From Candidatus Chloroploca sp. Khr17 (GTDB taxonomy: Bacteria; Chloroflexota; Chloroflexia; Chloroflexales; Chloroflexaceae), in assembly GCF_004138165.1 (NCBI RefSeq), contig NZ_RYFF01000026.1, forward strand, positions 20,298 through 84,297: a stretch of DNA of 64,000 nt, written 5' to 3'. The position numbers and the translations under genes are program-made. Position 1 is the first letter of the stretch. The number at the start of each line of letters is the position of its first letter. Below, piece by piece: positions 34,222-50,949 of the stretch. The notes beneath the pieces are model-generated. The model searched no databases and had not been told where the DNA came from. It was given only the letters and a program-made list of their open reading frames with translations.

Positions 34222-37200
34222 GCAATGTAACAGAGCAGAGCACGCAGCTTTCGCCGCTCAAGCGGGCTTTCCTTGCCATCGAGGAGCTTCAGGCCCGGCT
34301 TGAAGCAACTGAACATGCACGGCGCGAGCCAATTGCGCTTGTTGGCCTCGGTCTGCGCTTTCCCGGTGCATCAACCCCTGAAGCGTTGTGGCAGTTGCTC
34401 TGTGCTGGCACAGACGCGATTGGCGCAATCCCGCCCGAGCGTTGGGATGTTGAGGCCTATTTCGATCCCGATCCCGGTGCGCCTGGCAAGATGACGCAGC
34501 GCGAGGGCGGCTTCCTGCGTGAGGTTGATCGGTTTGATCCACAGTTTTTTGGCCTTGCCCCACGTGAGGCGGCGGCGATGGATCCTCAGCAGCGCCTGTT
34601 GCTCGAAGTAACCTGGGAAGCCCTCGAGCGCGCTGGTTTGGCACCGAGCCGCATGATGGGCAGCCCGACTGGCGTCTTTGTTGCCCTGACCACTGGCGAT
34701 TATCGTTCCGTCCATCTGGCTGCCCGTGGTCTTGATGGTCTGGATGCCTACTTTGCCTCGGGGGTCGCCGACAGCATTGCCTCGGGTCGGATCTCGTATG
34801 TGCTTGGCCTGCAAGGCCCGAGTCTGACCGTGGATACGGCCTGTTCGTCGTCGCTGGTCGCGGTTCATCTTGCGGTGCAGAGCCTGCGGGTCGGCGAGTG
34901 CCGCACGGCAATTGCTGGGGCCGCGAACCTGATCCTGTCGCCCGAGAACTCGATTACGCTCTCGAAGTATCAGATGCTTGCGCCCGACGCTCGTTGCAAG
35001 TTCGGCGATGCCCGCGCCGATGGCTTTGTGCGTGGCGAGGGTGTGGCGGCGCTGGTGCTCAAACGCCTGAGTGACGCCCTGGCTGATGGCGATCCGGTGC
35101 TGGCCGTGATCCGCGGCTCGGCAGCGAATCAGGACGGGGCGAGCAGCGGGTTGACGGCCCCCAATGGTCCTGCGCAGGAGGCGGTTATCCGGGCGGCCCT
35201 GGCCGATGCGCGTCTTGCGCCTGCTGAGGTGAGCTATGTTGAAGCGCACGGGACGGGAACGTCGCTTGGTGATCCGATTGAACTGCAGGCGCTCGGGGCT
35301 GTTTTTGGCCCGGCACGCCCAGAGACCCGCCCGCTGGTTGTTGGCTCGATCAAGACAAATATCGGCCATCTCGAGGCGACGGCTGGCATGGCGGGCTTGA
35401 TCAAGCTGGTGTTGATGTTGCGCCATCGCCATATTCCGGCGAGTCTGCATTTTGTTACGCCAAGCCCGCATGTTGCCTGGGACGAGTTGCCGCTCCGTGT
35501 GCCAACGGCGCTGGAACCATGGCCAACGGCGGCGCCGCTGGTGGCGGGTGTCAGTTCGTTCGGCTTTAGTGGCACCAATGTCCACCTGGTGCTCGAGGCG
35601 GCCCCTGCTCGCGAGCCGGCGCTTCCCGTTTCGCCGCAGCCCGAGGCCAAGGAGCGCCCCGTGCATCTCTTGGCGCTTGCGGCAAAGAGTGCGTCGGCGT
35701 TGCGTTCGTTGGCGACGAGCTACGCCGCGACCCTTTCTGCCGCCGATGCGCCGCCTCTTGCGGACGCGGCCTGGACGGCGAATAGTGGGCGAAGCCACTT
35801 TGCCCATCGCTTAGCGGTTGTGGCTGAGCATAGCGCCGCTGCCGCTGCTGCGCTGGAGGCATACGCACGCGGCGAGGTTGCCGCTGGCCTTGTTGCCCGC
35901 CACGCCGAGCGCACTGATCCGCCTCGGGTTGCCTTTCTCTTTACCGGGCAGGGTTCGCAGTATGCCGGTATGAGCCGTGGCTTGTACCAGACGCAGCCGG
36001 TGTTTCGTGCCGCGCTTGACCGTTGCGCAGCGATCCTTGCCCGCCATCTCGACCGTCCGCTGCACGAGATACTCTTCGCCGAACCCGGCAGCGCAGCGGC
36101 TCAACTGCTTGACCAGACAACCTTTACGCAGCCTGTGCTGGTTGCGCTTGAGGTTGCGCTTGCCGAACTGTGGCGCAGTTGGGGCGTGGAGCCTGCTGCG
36201 CTGCTTGGCCATAGCGTCGGCGAGTATGCGGCTGCTATTGTCGCCGGTGTGCTGTCGCTGGAGGATGGCCTGGCTCTTGTTGCCACCCGTGGGCGGCTGA
36301 TGGGTGCTTTGCCTGCCGGTGGGGCGATGGCCGCTATTTTTGCGCCTGCGAGCACGGTTGAGGCTGCCGTAGCCGCGCATGGTGGCGGTGTCGTTGTGGC
36401 GGCGTATAACGGCCCGGAGCACCTGGTCATTGCTGGGCCGGAAGCTGCGGTGGTGACGCTTATCGAGCGTTTCACTGCGGCAGGTGTTCGTGCGCAGCGC
36501 CTGAATGTCTCGCACGCATTCCATTCAGCGCTGCTTGAACCAATGCTCGCTGAGCTTGAGCAGGCGGCGGCCAGCGTTACGCTGAACCCACCGCGACTCC
36601 GCTTGCTTTCGAACCTCAGTGGTGGCGCTGTTGGCAACGAAATCACGACCCCGGCCTACTGGCGGCGCCACGCCCGCGAGCCGGTGCGTTTTGCCGAGGG
36701 CGTCGAGCAACTGGCTCGTCTTGGCTGCGACATCTTCCTTGAAATTGGCCCGCACCCGACGCTGCTCAGCATCGCCCAGACCGTGCTTCCACCAGACACG
36801 GGCACGTGGCTCCCCTCGTTGCGCAAGGGCCGTGACGATTGGCAGGTATTGCTTGCAAGCCTGGCTGACGCCTATACCTCTGGCGCAACGATCGACTGGG
36901 TTGGCTTTGATCGCGCCTATGCTCGCCACAAGCTTAGCCTGCCTACGTACCCGTTTGAACGCGAGCGTTACTGGGTGGCACCGCGCCGCGGGGCGCTCAA
37001 ATATGGCTTTCACGAGCGCGAGCATCGAAGCGCTCGGCGTAGTGACGACCATCCGTTGCTGGGGCGGCGGCTGCGCTCGGCGCTACGGCAGATCCAGTTC
37101 GAGCAGGTGCTGGCCTCCGGCGATCTGGCCTACTTTGATGAGCATCGTGTTTTCACAACAACCATTCTGCCTGCCGCAGCCTTTGTCGAGTTGGCACTTG

Positions 37201-40200
37201 CTGCCGCACGCGCTGCTTTGCAGGCTACCTTGCCCGCGCTCGATGATGTCGTCATCCATGCGCCACTTGGTATGGAGGCCGATGGACCGCGGATTGTCCA
37301 GACGGTTGTTACCCCTGATGGGACTGGTGCCACGATTGAGATTTTGAGTCAGGGTGAGAACGAGCAAGCATGGAGCCTGCATGCTACGGTGACGGCCCTG
37401 CCGCGTCCGGTTGGCTCATTGTTCGACGGGGCGCTTGAAACTGGTGCCGACCAGGCGACCCTTGTTGCCGCCCGTGAGCGCTGCCCTGACGAGGTCGCTC
37501 CCGCCACGCACTACGCGGCCCTGGCAGCGCACGGCCTCAGCCTTGGGCCGAGTCTCCAGGCGGTGCGCCAGATCTGGCGTGGCAATGGTGAGGCTGTCGG
37601 CGCGTTGGCCTTGCCCGAGGGCGAGTTGCCCGATGCCGGACGGTACCTGCTGCACCCTGCGCTGCTTGATGCGTGCCTGCAACTGCTTGCCATCGCCTTG
37701 CCTGAGAACGAGGCGACATATCTGCCGATTGCGCTTGATCACCTGAGGATCTATGGGCCAACGGGTGCTCGTGCCGTGGCTCACGCCCGGCTCTTGCCAA
37801 GCGAGGGCGGGGCGGGGCGGCGGGAAACCCTGGCCGGCATGGTGCGTCTCTTCAACGAGGATGGCACGCTGCTTGCCGAGCTTGATGGATTGCGACTCAA
37901 GCGCGCCGAGGCGGTTAGCCTGCACCGCTCTGGCTATGGTACCCCCGATGATTGGCTCTACGAGGTGGCTTGGCAACCACTCGCTGTTACCGCTACGCTT
38001 GCCCCGGCGGCGACATTGTTGGCAGCGCCAGCCGTTGTCGCAACCGCTGCTGTTGCCCGGTTGGGCCTGCTTGATGCCGAGTTGAACCTTGCGCACTACA
38101 GCGCCCTCACCCCCGCGCTTGAGGCGCTGGCTGGCGATTATATTGTGCGTGCGCTGATGGCATGTGGCTGGCAGCCTGCGCCCGGCGAGCGCTTCACAAC
38201 GGCCGCATTGGCACGCATGCTTGGGGTGGCAGCGCCGTATCACGAACTGCTTGGGCGGTTCCTGACCATTCTCGCCGAAGAGGGCTTGCTTCGTTCGGCA
38301 GACGGCGGCTGGGAGGTTGTTGCGGTGCCTCAGGTCAGCGATACCCAGGGTCGGGCCGAGACTCTTGTTGCCCGCTTTCCTGCCGCTCGTGGCGATATCG
38401 AGATGACCCGGCGTTGCGGCGAAGCGCTGGCCGATGCTCTGCGAGGCGCGGTCGATCCCCTTCAACTGCTCTTCCCCGGCGGCTCGCTTGCCACTGCCGA
38501 GCAACTCTACCGCGAGTCGCCGCTGGCCCGTGCCTACACCTCGCTGCTCGCCGAGGCCGTTGCGGCGGCTGTGGCAGCCGTGCCCACAGGACGAACACTG
38601 CGGGTGCTGGAGATCGGTGCAGGCACCGGAGGCGCTACGTCGGCGGTGCTGCCGCGCCTTGATCCTGCGCATACGAGCTATTGCTTCACCGATATCTCGC
38701 CCTTGTTCCTGGCCCGCGCCCGCGAAACCTTCGCCGCGTATCCGTTCGTTGACTACCAGATGCTCGATATCGAGGCCGATCCTCTTGCCCAGGGTTTTGT
38801 TGCTGGCAGCTTTGACCTGGTGATCGCAGCCAACGTCATCCACGCGACCGCCGATCTCCAACGTAGCCTTGCCAATCTGCGTCGACTGCTTGCCCCCTCT
38901 GGCGTGGTGCTGTTGCTGGAGATGACGGCGCCGTTGCGTTGGATCGACATTTCGTTTGGCCTGACGTCAGGTTGGTGGAAGTTTGCCGACCGCGCCTTGC
39001 GTCCGGCTTACCCGTTGCTGAGCCGTGAAGGCTGGTTGAGCCTGCTCCGTGGGGTTGGGCTCGAAGCCCCTGAGGCGCTGCCTGGCCCTGATTCGGCTGT
39101 GCCTCCCGGCTTGGAATACCAGCATATCCTGGTGGCACGTGGCCCGCAGCAGACTCTCGCTGCGTCTGCCGATTGTCCCGATTTGTTAATCTTTGCTGAT
39201 GAGGGCGGAGTGGGCGCAGCCCTCGCGTCGCTTGTTCGCGCCGGGGGCGGGCGGGCTACCTTGCTCTACCGCAGGGCGTTGCTGGCGCGGCAAAGCGCTG
39301 AGCACGACCATGCGGCCTCTGGGTTGCCTGACGAACTTGCTCAACTTTTGCACGAGAGCAGCGGCCCTGACCAGGATAGCTGGGACGGCATGGTCTATCT
39401 CTGGCCCCTTGACGCACCCGCTTTTGCCGAAGGGTCGGCGAACCTGGTCGCTGACCAGCAAGCGCTGCTTGGCGGGGCGTTGCATCTGGCCCAGGCCATG
39501 CTGCGCGAAGGCGTCAACAGCCGGCTCTGGCTTGCAACGCGTGGTGGCACACCGGCAGGCGCTACTGCCGTCGAGCCGATGCAGGCGATGCTCTGGGGTT
39601 TCGGCAAAACCCTCGCGCTTGAGCATCCCGAATTGCGTGTCGTGTGCGTTGATCTCGATCCCGCTCCTGACGTTGATGCCGCCGCTGCGTTGTTTGATGA
39701 AGTGCTGCGCGGCGAAGAGCCCCAGGTGGCCCGGCGCGGCGCAAGGCGGCTGGCGGCACGGCTTGGGCGTGCGACCATCGGGGCCACGATCGTTGATGCG
39801 CAGCCTGTTGAACTGGTGATCACCGAACGAGGGACGCTTGACAATCTGGTGTTGCGTCCAATGACACGGCGTACCCCCGGCCCAGGTGAGGTCGAGATTC
39901 GCGTTGCGGCCACAGGGCTCAACTTCAAGGATGTGCTCAACCTGCTTGGCATGTATCCGGGCGATCCAGGTCAGCCCGGCAGCGAATGCGCAGGCACGGT
40001 CGTCGCCGTAGGCAGCGGCGTTACCGGATTGCACCCCGGCGACGAGGTTGTGGCTCTGGCAAGTGGGAGTTTCCGTAGCTACGTCACGGTGGATGCCAAG
40101 CTTGTGGCCTTGCGACCACCTAGTCTGAGCGCCGAAGCAGCGCTGACGATCCCTATCGCCTATGTGACCGCCGCCTTTGCGTTGCAGCATCTTGGTGGGA

Positions 40201-42017
40201 TGCAGGCCGGAGAGCGGGTGCTGATCCATGCTGCCGCTGGCGGGGTTGGCATGGCCGCAGTGTACCTGGCCCGGCGCGCAGGTGCCGAGGTCTTTGCGAC
40301 TGCTGGCAGCCCTGCCAAGCGTGACTACGTGCGCTCGCTTGGGGTCACACATGTCTTTGACTCGCGCTCGCTCGACTTTGCCGATGGCGTACGTGCTGCC
40401 ACTGGTGGCGAGGGTGTCGACCTAGTGTTGAACTCGCTTGCCGGGGATGTTGTGCCGCGCAGCCTGGAGTTGCTGCGGGCGGGTGGGCGCTTCCTGGAGC
40501 TTGGCAAGCGTGATCATCTGACGGCGAGCCAGGTGGCCGGTCTCGACCGGCAGATTGCCTACCATGTGATCGACTGGGGCGATGAGGCGCGCAGCGATCC
40601 GGCGCTGATCCGCAGGCTTTTGCTTGATGTGCTTGATAGCGTAGGTCGCGGTGAGCTACCTCCGTTGCCGTTGCGCGTCTTTCCGCTGGAAGAGGCCGCT
40701 GCTGCCTTCCGCTTTATGGCGCAGGCTCGCCATATCGGCAAGGTGATTGTGACCCACGCGAATACGGGTGTTGCTGCTGCCATCAGTGCCGACGCGACGT
40801 ATCTGATCACAGGCGGCCTGAGCGGGCTTGGCTTGCTTACCGCACGCTGGTTGGCCGAGCGCGGTGCGCGCCATCTTGCGCTGATGGGCCGTCGTGCTGC
40901 TGGCGATGAGGCCCTGGCAACGCTTGCGGAACTCGCGCATATGGGCACGCAGGTGATGACGGTGAGCGGGGATGTCGCGCAGGCCGGGGATGTTGCTGGT
41001 GCGCTGGCGCGCATTGAGGCTGAGATGCCGCCACTTCGGGGCATCATCCACGCGGCAGGTGTGCTCGACGATGGCGCAGTGACCCAGCAAACCTGGCCGC
41101 GCTTCCGCCATACGCTCGCCCCCAAGGTTGATGGCGCGATGCACCTCCACGCCCAGACGGTCGGCAAGCACCTCGATTTCTTTGTGCTCTACTCGTCGGC
41201 TGCGGCGCTGCTAGGTTCACCCGGCCAGAGCAACCACGCTGCGGCCAACAGTTACCTCGATGCCCTGGCGCATCGCCGGCGGGCTGATGGTCTGCCCGCC
41301 TTGAGCATCAACTGGGGGGCCTGGAGCGAAGTGGGGGCAGCCGTTAGCACGGGTACCGTCGAGCGCATCGGCACGCATGGTCTTGGGGCGATTGCGCCTG
41401 CCCAGGGGCTTGCCTTGCTTGGCCGCATGCTCGAGGCTGCGCCGCCCCAGGTAGGAGTGACCCCGATCAACTGGCCTATCTTCCTTGAGCGTTTTGGGGG
41501 CAACCCGTCCCCCTTCTTGCGTGAATTTATCACAACGTCGCGCGCCCAGGCACCCACAGCGACACCTGAGCGCACCTCGACCGACCCCGAGCTTGTCCGC
41601 CAACTGGCCGAGGCTGCGCCCCATCGTCGGCTTGATCTGTTGCGCAATTTTGTGCGCGAAACCACGGGTCGGGTGCTCGGTCTCGCCGCTGCCCGCATCG
41701 ACGACGAGAGGCCGCTGAGTGCGCTTGGTCTTGACTCACTGATGGCCGTCGAGCTGCGCAACCTGCTTGGCGCTGGCCTGGGCCTGCCGCGCCGTCTGCC
41801 GGCCACCCTGGTTTTTGACTACCCGACTGTTGCTGCGATGACAACCTATCTTGCCAGCGAAGCCTTGCCTGCTACGCCATCCACCGCTGACGAAGAGCAT
41901 CCCACCCACGTGAGTGCGCCGACCAGTGACACCGACGTCACCACGATGCTTGACGCCTTAGAAGATCTATCTGACGAGGAGATCGATCGGCTCCTTGCCG
42001 AGAAGCTACGGGATTGA
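34218..42017 (+). CDS. Type I PKS 4: KS-AT-DH-C-methyltransferase-ER-KR-ACP
   Basis: A 2599-residue highly reducing module. KS Cys209 (DTACSSS); AT Ser666 (GHSVGE) with SHAFHS, so malonyl; DH (about 940-1220) with His976 and Asp1151 (LLDACLQ), though the motif reads HRVFTTTILP, with Thr980 replacing the usual Gly; C-methyltransferase (about 1290-1660) with [12 protein letters not shown] and AANVIHAT; ER (about 1855-2170) with GLNFKDVLNLLGMYPG and AAAGGVGMAAV; KR (about 2193-2375) with LITGGLSGLG and LDD, but the catalytic Tyr is His2340 in QSNHAAANSY; ACP Ser2507 (GLDSLM). If all domains work, the step yields a saturated alpha-methyl unit. The N-terminal helix and the tail LSDEEIDRLLAEKL are likely docking elements. 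The start overlaps PKS 3 (ATGA). Confidence 0.95.
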   Translation: MSNVTEQSTQLSPLKRAFLAIEELQARLEATEHARREPIALVGLGLRFPGASTPEALWQLLCAGTDAIGAIPPERWDVEAYFDPDPGAPGKMTQREGGFLREVDRFDPQFFGLAPREAAAMDPQQRLLLEVTWEALERAGLAPSRMMGSPTGVFVALTTGDYRSVHLAARGLDGLDAYFASGVADSIASGRISYVLGLQGPSLTVDTACSSSLVAVHLAVQSLRVGECRTAIAGAANLILSPENSITLSKYQMLAPDARCKFGDARADGFVRGEGVAALVLKRLSDALADGDPVLAVIRGSAANQDGASSGLTAPNGPAQEAVIRAALADARLAPAEVSYVEAHGTGTSLGDPIELQALGAVFGPARPETRPLVVGSIKTNIGHLEATAGMAGLIKLVLMLRHRHIPASLHFVTPSPHVAWDELPLRVPTALEPWPTAAPLVAGVSSFGFSGTNVHLVLEAAPAREPALPVSPQPEAKERPVHLLALAAKSASALRSLATSYAATLSAADAPPLADAAWTANSGRSHFAHRLAVVAEHSAAAAAALEAYARGEVAAGLVARHAERTDPPRVAFLFTGQGSQYAGMSRGLYQTQPVFRAALDRCAAILARHLDRPLHEILFAEPGSAAAQLLDQTTFTQPVLVALEVALAELWRSWGVEPAALLGHSVGEYAAAIVAGVLSLEDGLALVATRGRLMGALPAGGAMAAIFAPASTVEAAVAAHGGGVVVAAYNGPEHLVIAGPEAAVVTLIERFTAAGVRAQRLNVSHAFHSALLEPMLAELEQAAASVTLNPPRLRLLSNLSGGAVGNEITTPAYWRRHAREPVRFAEGVEQLARLGCDIFLEIGPHPTLLSIAQTVLPPDTGTWLPSLRKGRDDWQVLLASLADAYTSGATIDWVGFDRAYARHKLSLPTYPFERERYWVAPRRGALKYGFHEREHRSARRSDDHPLLGRRLRSALRQIQFEQVLASGDLAYFDEHRVFTTTILPAAAFVELALAAARAALQATLPALDDVVIHAPLGMEADGPRIVQTVVTPDGTGATIEILSQGENEQAWSLHATVTALPRPVGSLFDGALETGADQATLVAARERCPDEVAPATHYAALAAHGLSLGPSLQAVRQIWRGNGEAVGALALPEGELPDAGRYLLHPALLDACLQLLAIALPENEATYLPIALDHLRIYGPTGARAVAHARLLPSEGGAGRRETLAGMVRLFNEDGTLLAELDGLRLKRAEAVSLHRSGYGTPDDWLYEVAWQPLAVTATLAPAATLLAAPAVVATAAVARLGLLDAELNLAHYSALTPALEALAGDYIVRALMACGWQPAPGERFTTAALARMLGVAAPYHELLGRFLTILAEEGLLRSADGGWEVVAVPQVSDTQGRAETLVARFPAARGDIEMTRRCGEALADALRGAVDPLQLLFPGGSLATAEQLYRESPLARAYTSLLAEAVAAAVAAVPTGRTLRVLEIGAGTGGATSAVLPRLDPAHTSYCFTDISPLFLARARETFAAYPFVDYQMLDIEADPLAQGFVAGSFDLVIAANVIHATADLQRSLANLRRLLAPSGVVLLLEMTAPLRWIDISFGLTSGWWKFADRALRPAYPLLSREGWLSLLRGVGLEAPEALPGPDSAVPPGLEYQHILVARGPQQTLAASADCPDLLIFADEGGVGAALASLVRAGGGRATLLYRRALLARQSAEHDHAASGLPDELAQLLHESSGPDQDSWDGMVYLWPLDAPAFAEGSANLVADQQALLGGALHLAQAMLREGVNSRLWLATRGGTPAGATAVEPMQAMLWGFGKTLALEHPELRVVCVDLDPAPDVDAAAALFDEVLRGEEPQVARRGARRLAARLGRATIGATIVDAQPVELVITERGTLDNLVLRPMTRRTPGPGEVEIRVAATGLNFKDVLNLLGMYPGDPGQPGSECAGTVVAVGSGVTGLHPGDEVVALASGSFRSYVTVDAKLVALRPPSLSAEAALTIPIAYVTAAFALQHLGGMQAGERVLIHAAAGGVGMAAVYLARRAGAEVFATAGSPAKRDYVRSLGVTHVFDSRSLDFADGVRAATGGEGVDLVLNSLAGDVVPRSLELLRAGGRFLELGKRDHLTASQVAGLDRQIAYHVIDWGDEARSDPALIRRLLLDVLDSVGRGELPPLPLRVFPLEEAAAAFRFMAQARHIGKVIVTHANTGVAAAISADATYLITGGLSGLGLLTARWLAERGARHLALMGRRAAGDEALATLAELAHMGTQVMTVSGDVAQAGDVAGALARIEAEMPPLRGIIHAAGVLDDGAVTQQTWPRFRHTLAPKVDGAMHLHAQTVGKHLDFFVLYSSAAALLGSPGQSNHAAANSYLDALAHRRRADGLPALSINWGAWSEVGAAVSTGTVERIGTHGLGAIAPAQGLALLGRMLEAAPPQVGVTPINWPIFLERFGGNPSPFLREFITTSRAQAPTATPERTSTDPELVRQLAEAAPHRRLDLLRNFVRETTGRVLGLAAARIDDERPLSALGLDSLMAVELRNLLGAGLGLPRRLPATLVFDYPTVAAMTTYLASEALPATPSTADEEHPTHVSAPTSDTDVTTMLDALEDLSDEEIDRLLAEKLRD

Positions 42018-42019
42018 GT

Positions 42020-48853
<6,834 letters not shown>

Positions 48854-48862
48854 GAAGGTTCA

Positions 48863-49783
48863 ATGAGCATCACGTGGTCTATAGAGACAAGGCAGCGCCT
48901 GATCGTCGCTGGATTGCTTGGTCTGGTGGCGCTACTCTGGACAATTGCCGAGATTTTGCCGACGATGCTTGCCCCTGACTACTCGTTGTATCAGGTGGTG
49001 TGGGTGCGTTATGGGACCCATATCCTGCTGATGCTGCTTGCACTGGTGCCGCGCCACGGCCTGGCGCTGATGCGCACCCGTCGCCCCGCCTTGCAGATTG
49101 GGCGTGGCCTGCTGATGATTGGCATGCCAGCAAGCTATATTGCTTCGCTCGGTCATGCTCGCGGCCTTGATGTCGTCGCGGTCTTCTGGCTCACGCCATT
49201 GCTGCTGCTTGCCTTTGCTGCCCTGGTGCAGCACGACTATGCCCACTGGTCGCTCTGGGTTGCCGCGTTTGGCAGCTTCCTTGGTGCCCAATTGATCTTG
49301 CGCCCAGGCCCCGAGGTCTTGGCGGCTATACCCTATGGCCTGGCGATGGGGCTATCATTTAGCCTGTATGTTGTGCTCACACGCTCGTTGCGTGATGAAG
49401 CGACGATGACCAACCTGTTCTATTCGGCGCTGGTCGTTTTTCTCCCGCTGACCTTCTTTCTGCCAGCGTTCTGGATGCCGCTGACGCCACGTGATGCGTT
49501 ACTGATGGCCGCCGTCGGGGTTGTGGGGCTTGGCGTGCTCTGGGCGATCGACAAGGCCACTGACCTGGCCCCCATCTCGGGGCTCGCGTCGCTCTTTACA
49601 CTCCAACTGGTCATCATCGCGGTGCTTCTCCCCGCACTCACAGGTATGCGCCCCGGACGGCTTGTGCTGGCTGGTGCGGGGCTGGTGGTAGCCTCGGCGG
49701 TTGCTGGATGGCTCTTGCCACTTCGTTTCTCGGCAACTCCTGTTGACCAAGCGCAGGTGCGCGTTCCAATGGAGGGACGATGA
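48863..49783 (+). CDS. EamA/DMT-family transporter
   Basis: A 306-residue membrane protein with about ten hydrophobic helices arranged as two EamA repeats, characteristic of the drug/metabolite transporter superfamily. Typical pieces are VWVRYGTHILLMLL in the first repeat and GRGLLMIGMPASYIASLGHA near its end; the second repeat begins near residue 150. AGGAAGG precedes ATG 48863, nine bases after PKS 5 ends, and its stop overlaps the next start (ATGA). Its place inside the PKS series suggests export of the product or uptake of a precursor, but the family carries very different substrates, so the role is open. Confidence 0.82.
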   Translation: MSITWSIETRQRLIVAGLLGLVALLWTIAEILPTMLAPDYSLYQVVWVRYGTHILLMLLALVPRHGLALMRTRRPALQIGRGLLMIGMPASYIASLGHARGLDVVAVFWLTPLLLLAFAALVQHDYAHWSLWVAAFGSFLGAQLILRPGPEVLAAIPYGLAMGLSFSLYVVLTRSLRDEATMTNLFYSALVVFLPLTFFLPAFWMPLTPRDALLMAAVGVVGLGVLWAIDKATDLAPISGLASLFTLQLVIIAVLLPALTGMRPGRLVLAGAGLVVASAVAGWLLPLRFSATPVDQAQVRVPMEGR

Positions 49784-50910
49784 AAATAATGATCCGTATC
49801 CTGGCTATAACGGTCGCCCTAGCGTTTGCTGGCATTGTGGTTGCCAGCATGCGCTGTGGCCCGGGGCAGCCGTGTGTCTTTCTGCCGGTCGTGACAAGCC
49901 AGGCGACCTCTTCGGCCACCGCTGTGCTGCCACCGACTGCGACCTCGACCTTGCCGCCGACGATCACGGCGACTCCGATGCCCACGGTGACACCGGTTCC
50001 GCCACCATCGCCGACGCCGACCGGCAACCCGCAGCCGACGACGATCGTCGGTCTGGCTATTCTGGGTGATAGCACGCAGGACGAGTATCGTGCCGACAAT
50101 CCGCGGGGCGGCGACTATGGCGCCACAACCTTCAACTGGGTCGAGTTGCTCGCCATCGTGCGTGACATCAATGTCGGTGCATGGGGCACGCGGCCCGAGC
50201 CGCGGCGCAGTGGCTATGCCTTCAACTGGGCACGCAGCGGCGCTACGTCGGATCAGATGATCAATGACGGCCAGCATACCGGCACTGCTCGGCAGATCCT
50301 CGACGGCGACGTTTCCCACGCCGTCATTCAGATCGGCATCAATGACTTCTACTTTAGCGGGCTCGGGTTGGAAATCTATGAAGGCACAGTGACTGGTGAG
50401 CAACTGCGGGCGCGTCTTGATGCGATCGCCAACAACATCATCACGGCTGCACGTACCCTGCAAGAAACGGAACGCTGCGCGGTGCTGGTCGCTGCTACCC
50501 AGGACTACCTCACGCTGCCGGTGGTGCCCGAGTTGTATGTGGCCTATAGCGATCCTGCTGGCCGTCAGCGTTTTGTTGATGCTGTTGCCTATCTGAATCA
50601 AGCATTAGAGCGCCTGAGCGCCGAGGCAGGCGTAACGTTCTTTGACTTCAACGCCGCCTACCTGGCCGAGATCCAGGGCCGCCTCGACAATGATGGCTTG
50701 CTCATGGTCGGCGGCGAACGCATCGATGTGCGCACACGCGGCGATAACCCCCGCTTTGGCCTGCTTGATGATGGGTACGTCCATCCCGGTACCGTCCTGT
50801 CCGGACTCTACGCAAAAGTGTATATTGAGGCGTTCAATCGCTCTTTTGGCACGGCGATCACGCCGCTGACCGATAACGAGATTCTTCAGGCCGCCGGCAT
50901 TAGACCTTAG
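49780..50910 (+). CDS. Secreted or membrane-anchored SGNH/GDSL esterase
   Basis: A 376-residue protein. An N-terminal hydrophobic segment (IRILAITVALAFAGIVVASM) serves as signal or anchor and is followed by a Thr/Pro-rich linker (about 40-85). The SGNH hydrolase domain has block I LAILGDSTQDEY (Ser98), block II with NWARSGATSDQM, block III QIGINDFYF, and block V DDGYVHPG (Asp331, His335). Such enzymes are esterases or acyl-transferring hydrolases outside the cytoplasm. The start overlaps the transporter stop, so it belongs to the locus. It may trim, deacylate or esterify the exported product. The conservation of all four blocks makes an active enzyme likely. Confidence 0.85.
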   Translation: MKIMIRILAITVALAFAGIVVASMRCGPGQPCVFLPVVTSQATSSATAVLPPTATSTLPPTITATPMPTVTPVPPPSPTPTGNPQPTTIVGLAILGDSTQDEYRADNPRGGDYGATTFNWVELLAIVRDINVGAWGTRPEPRRSGYAFNWARSGATSDQMINDGQHTGTARQILDGDVSHAVIQIGINDFYFSGLGLEIYEGTVTGEQLRARLDAIANNIITAARTLQETERCAVLVAATQDYLTLPVVPELYVAYSDPAGRQRFVDAVAYLNQALERLSAEAGVTFFDFNAAYLAEIQGRLDNDGLLMVGGERIDVRTRGDNPRFGLLDDGYVHPGTVLSGLYAKVYIEAFNRSFGTAITPLTDNEILQAAGIRP

Positions 50911-50949
50911 CCGCACGCGGACGATTACAGCTACGCAAGGATGATCAGC

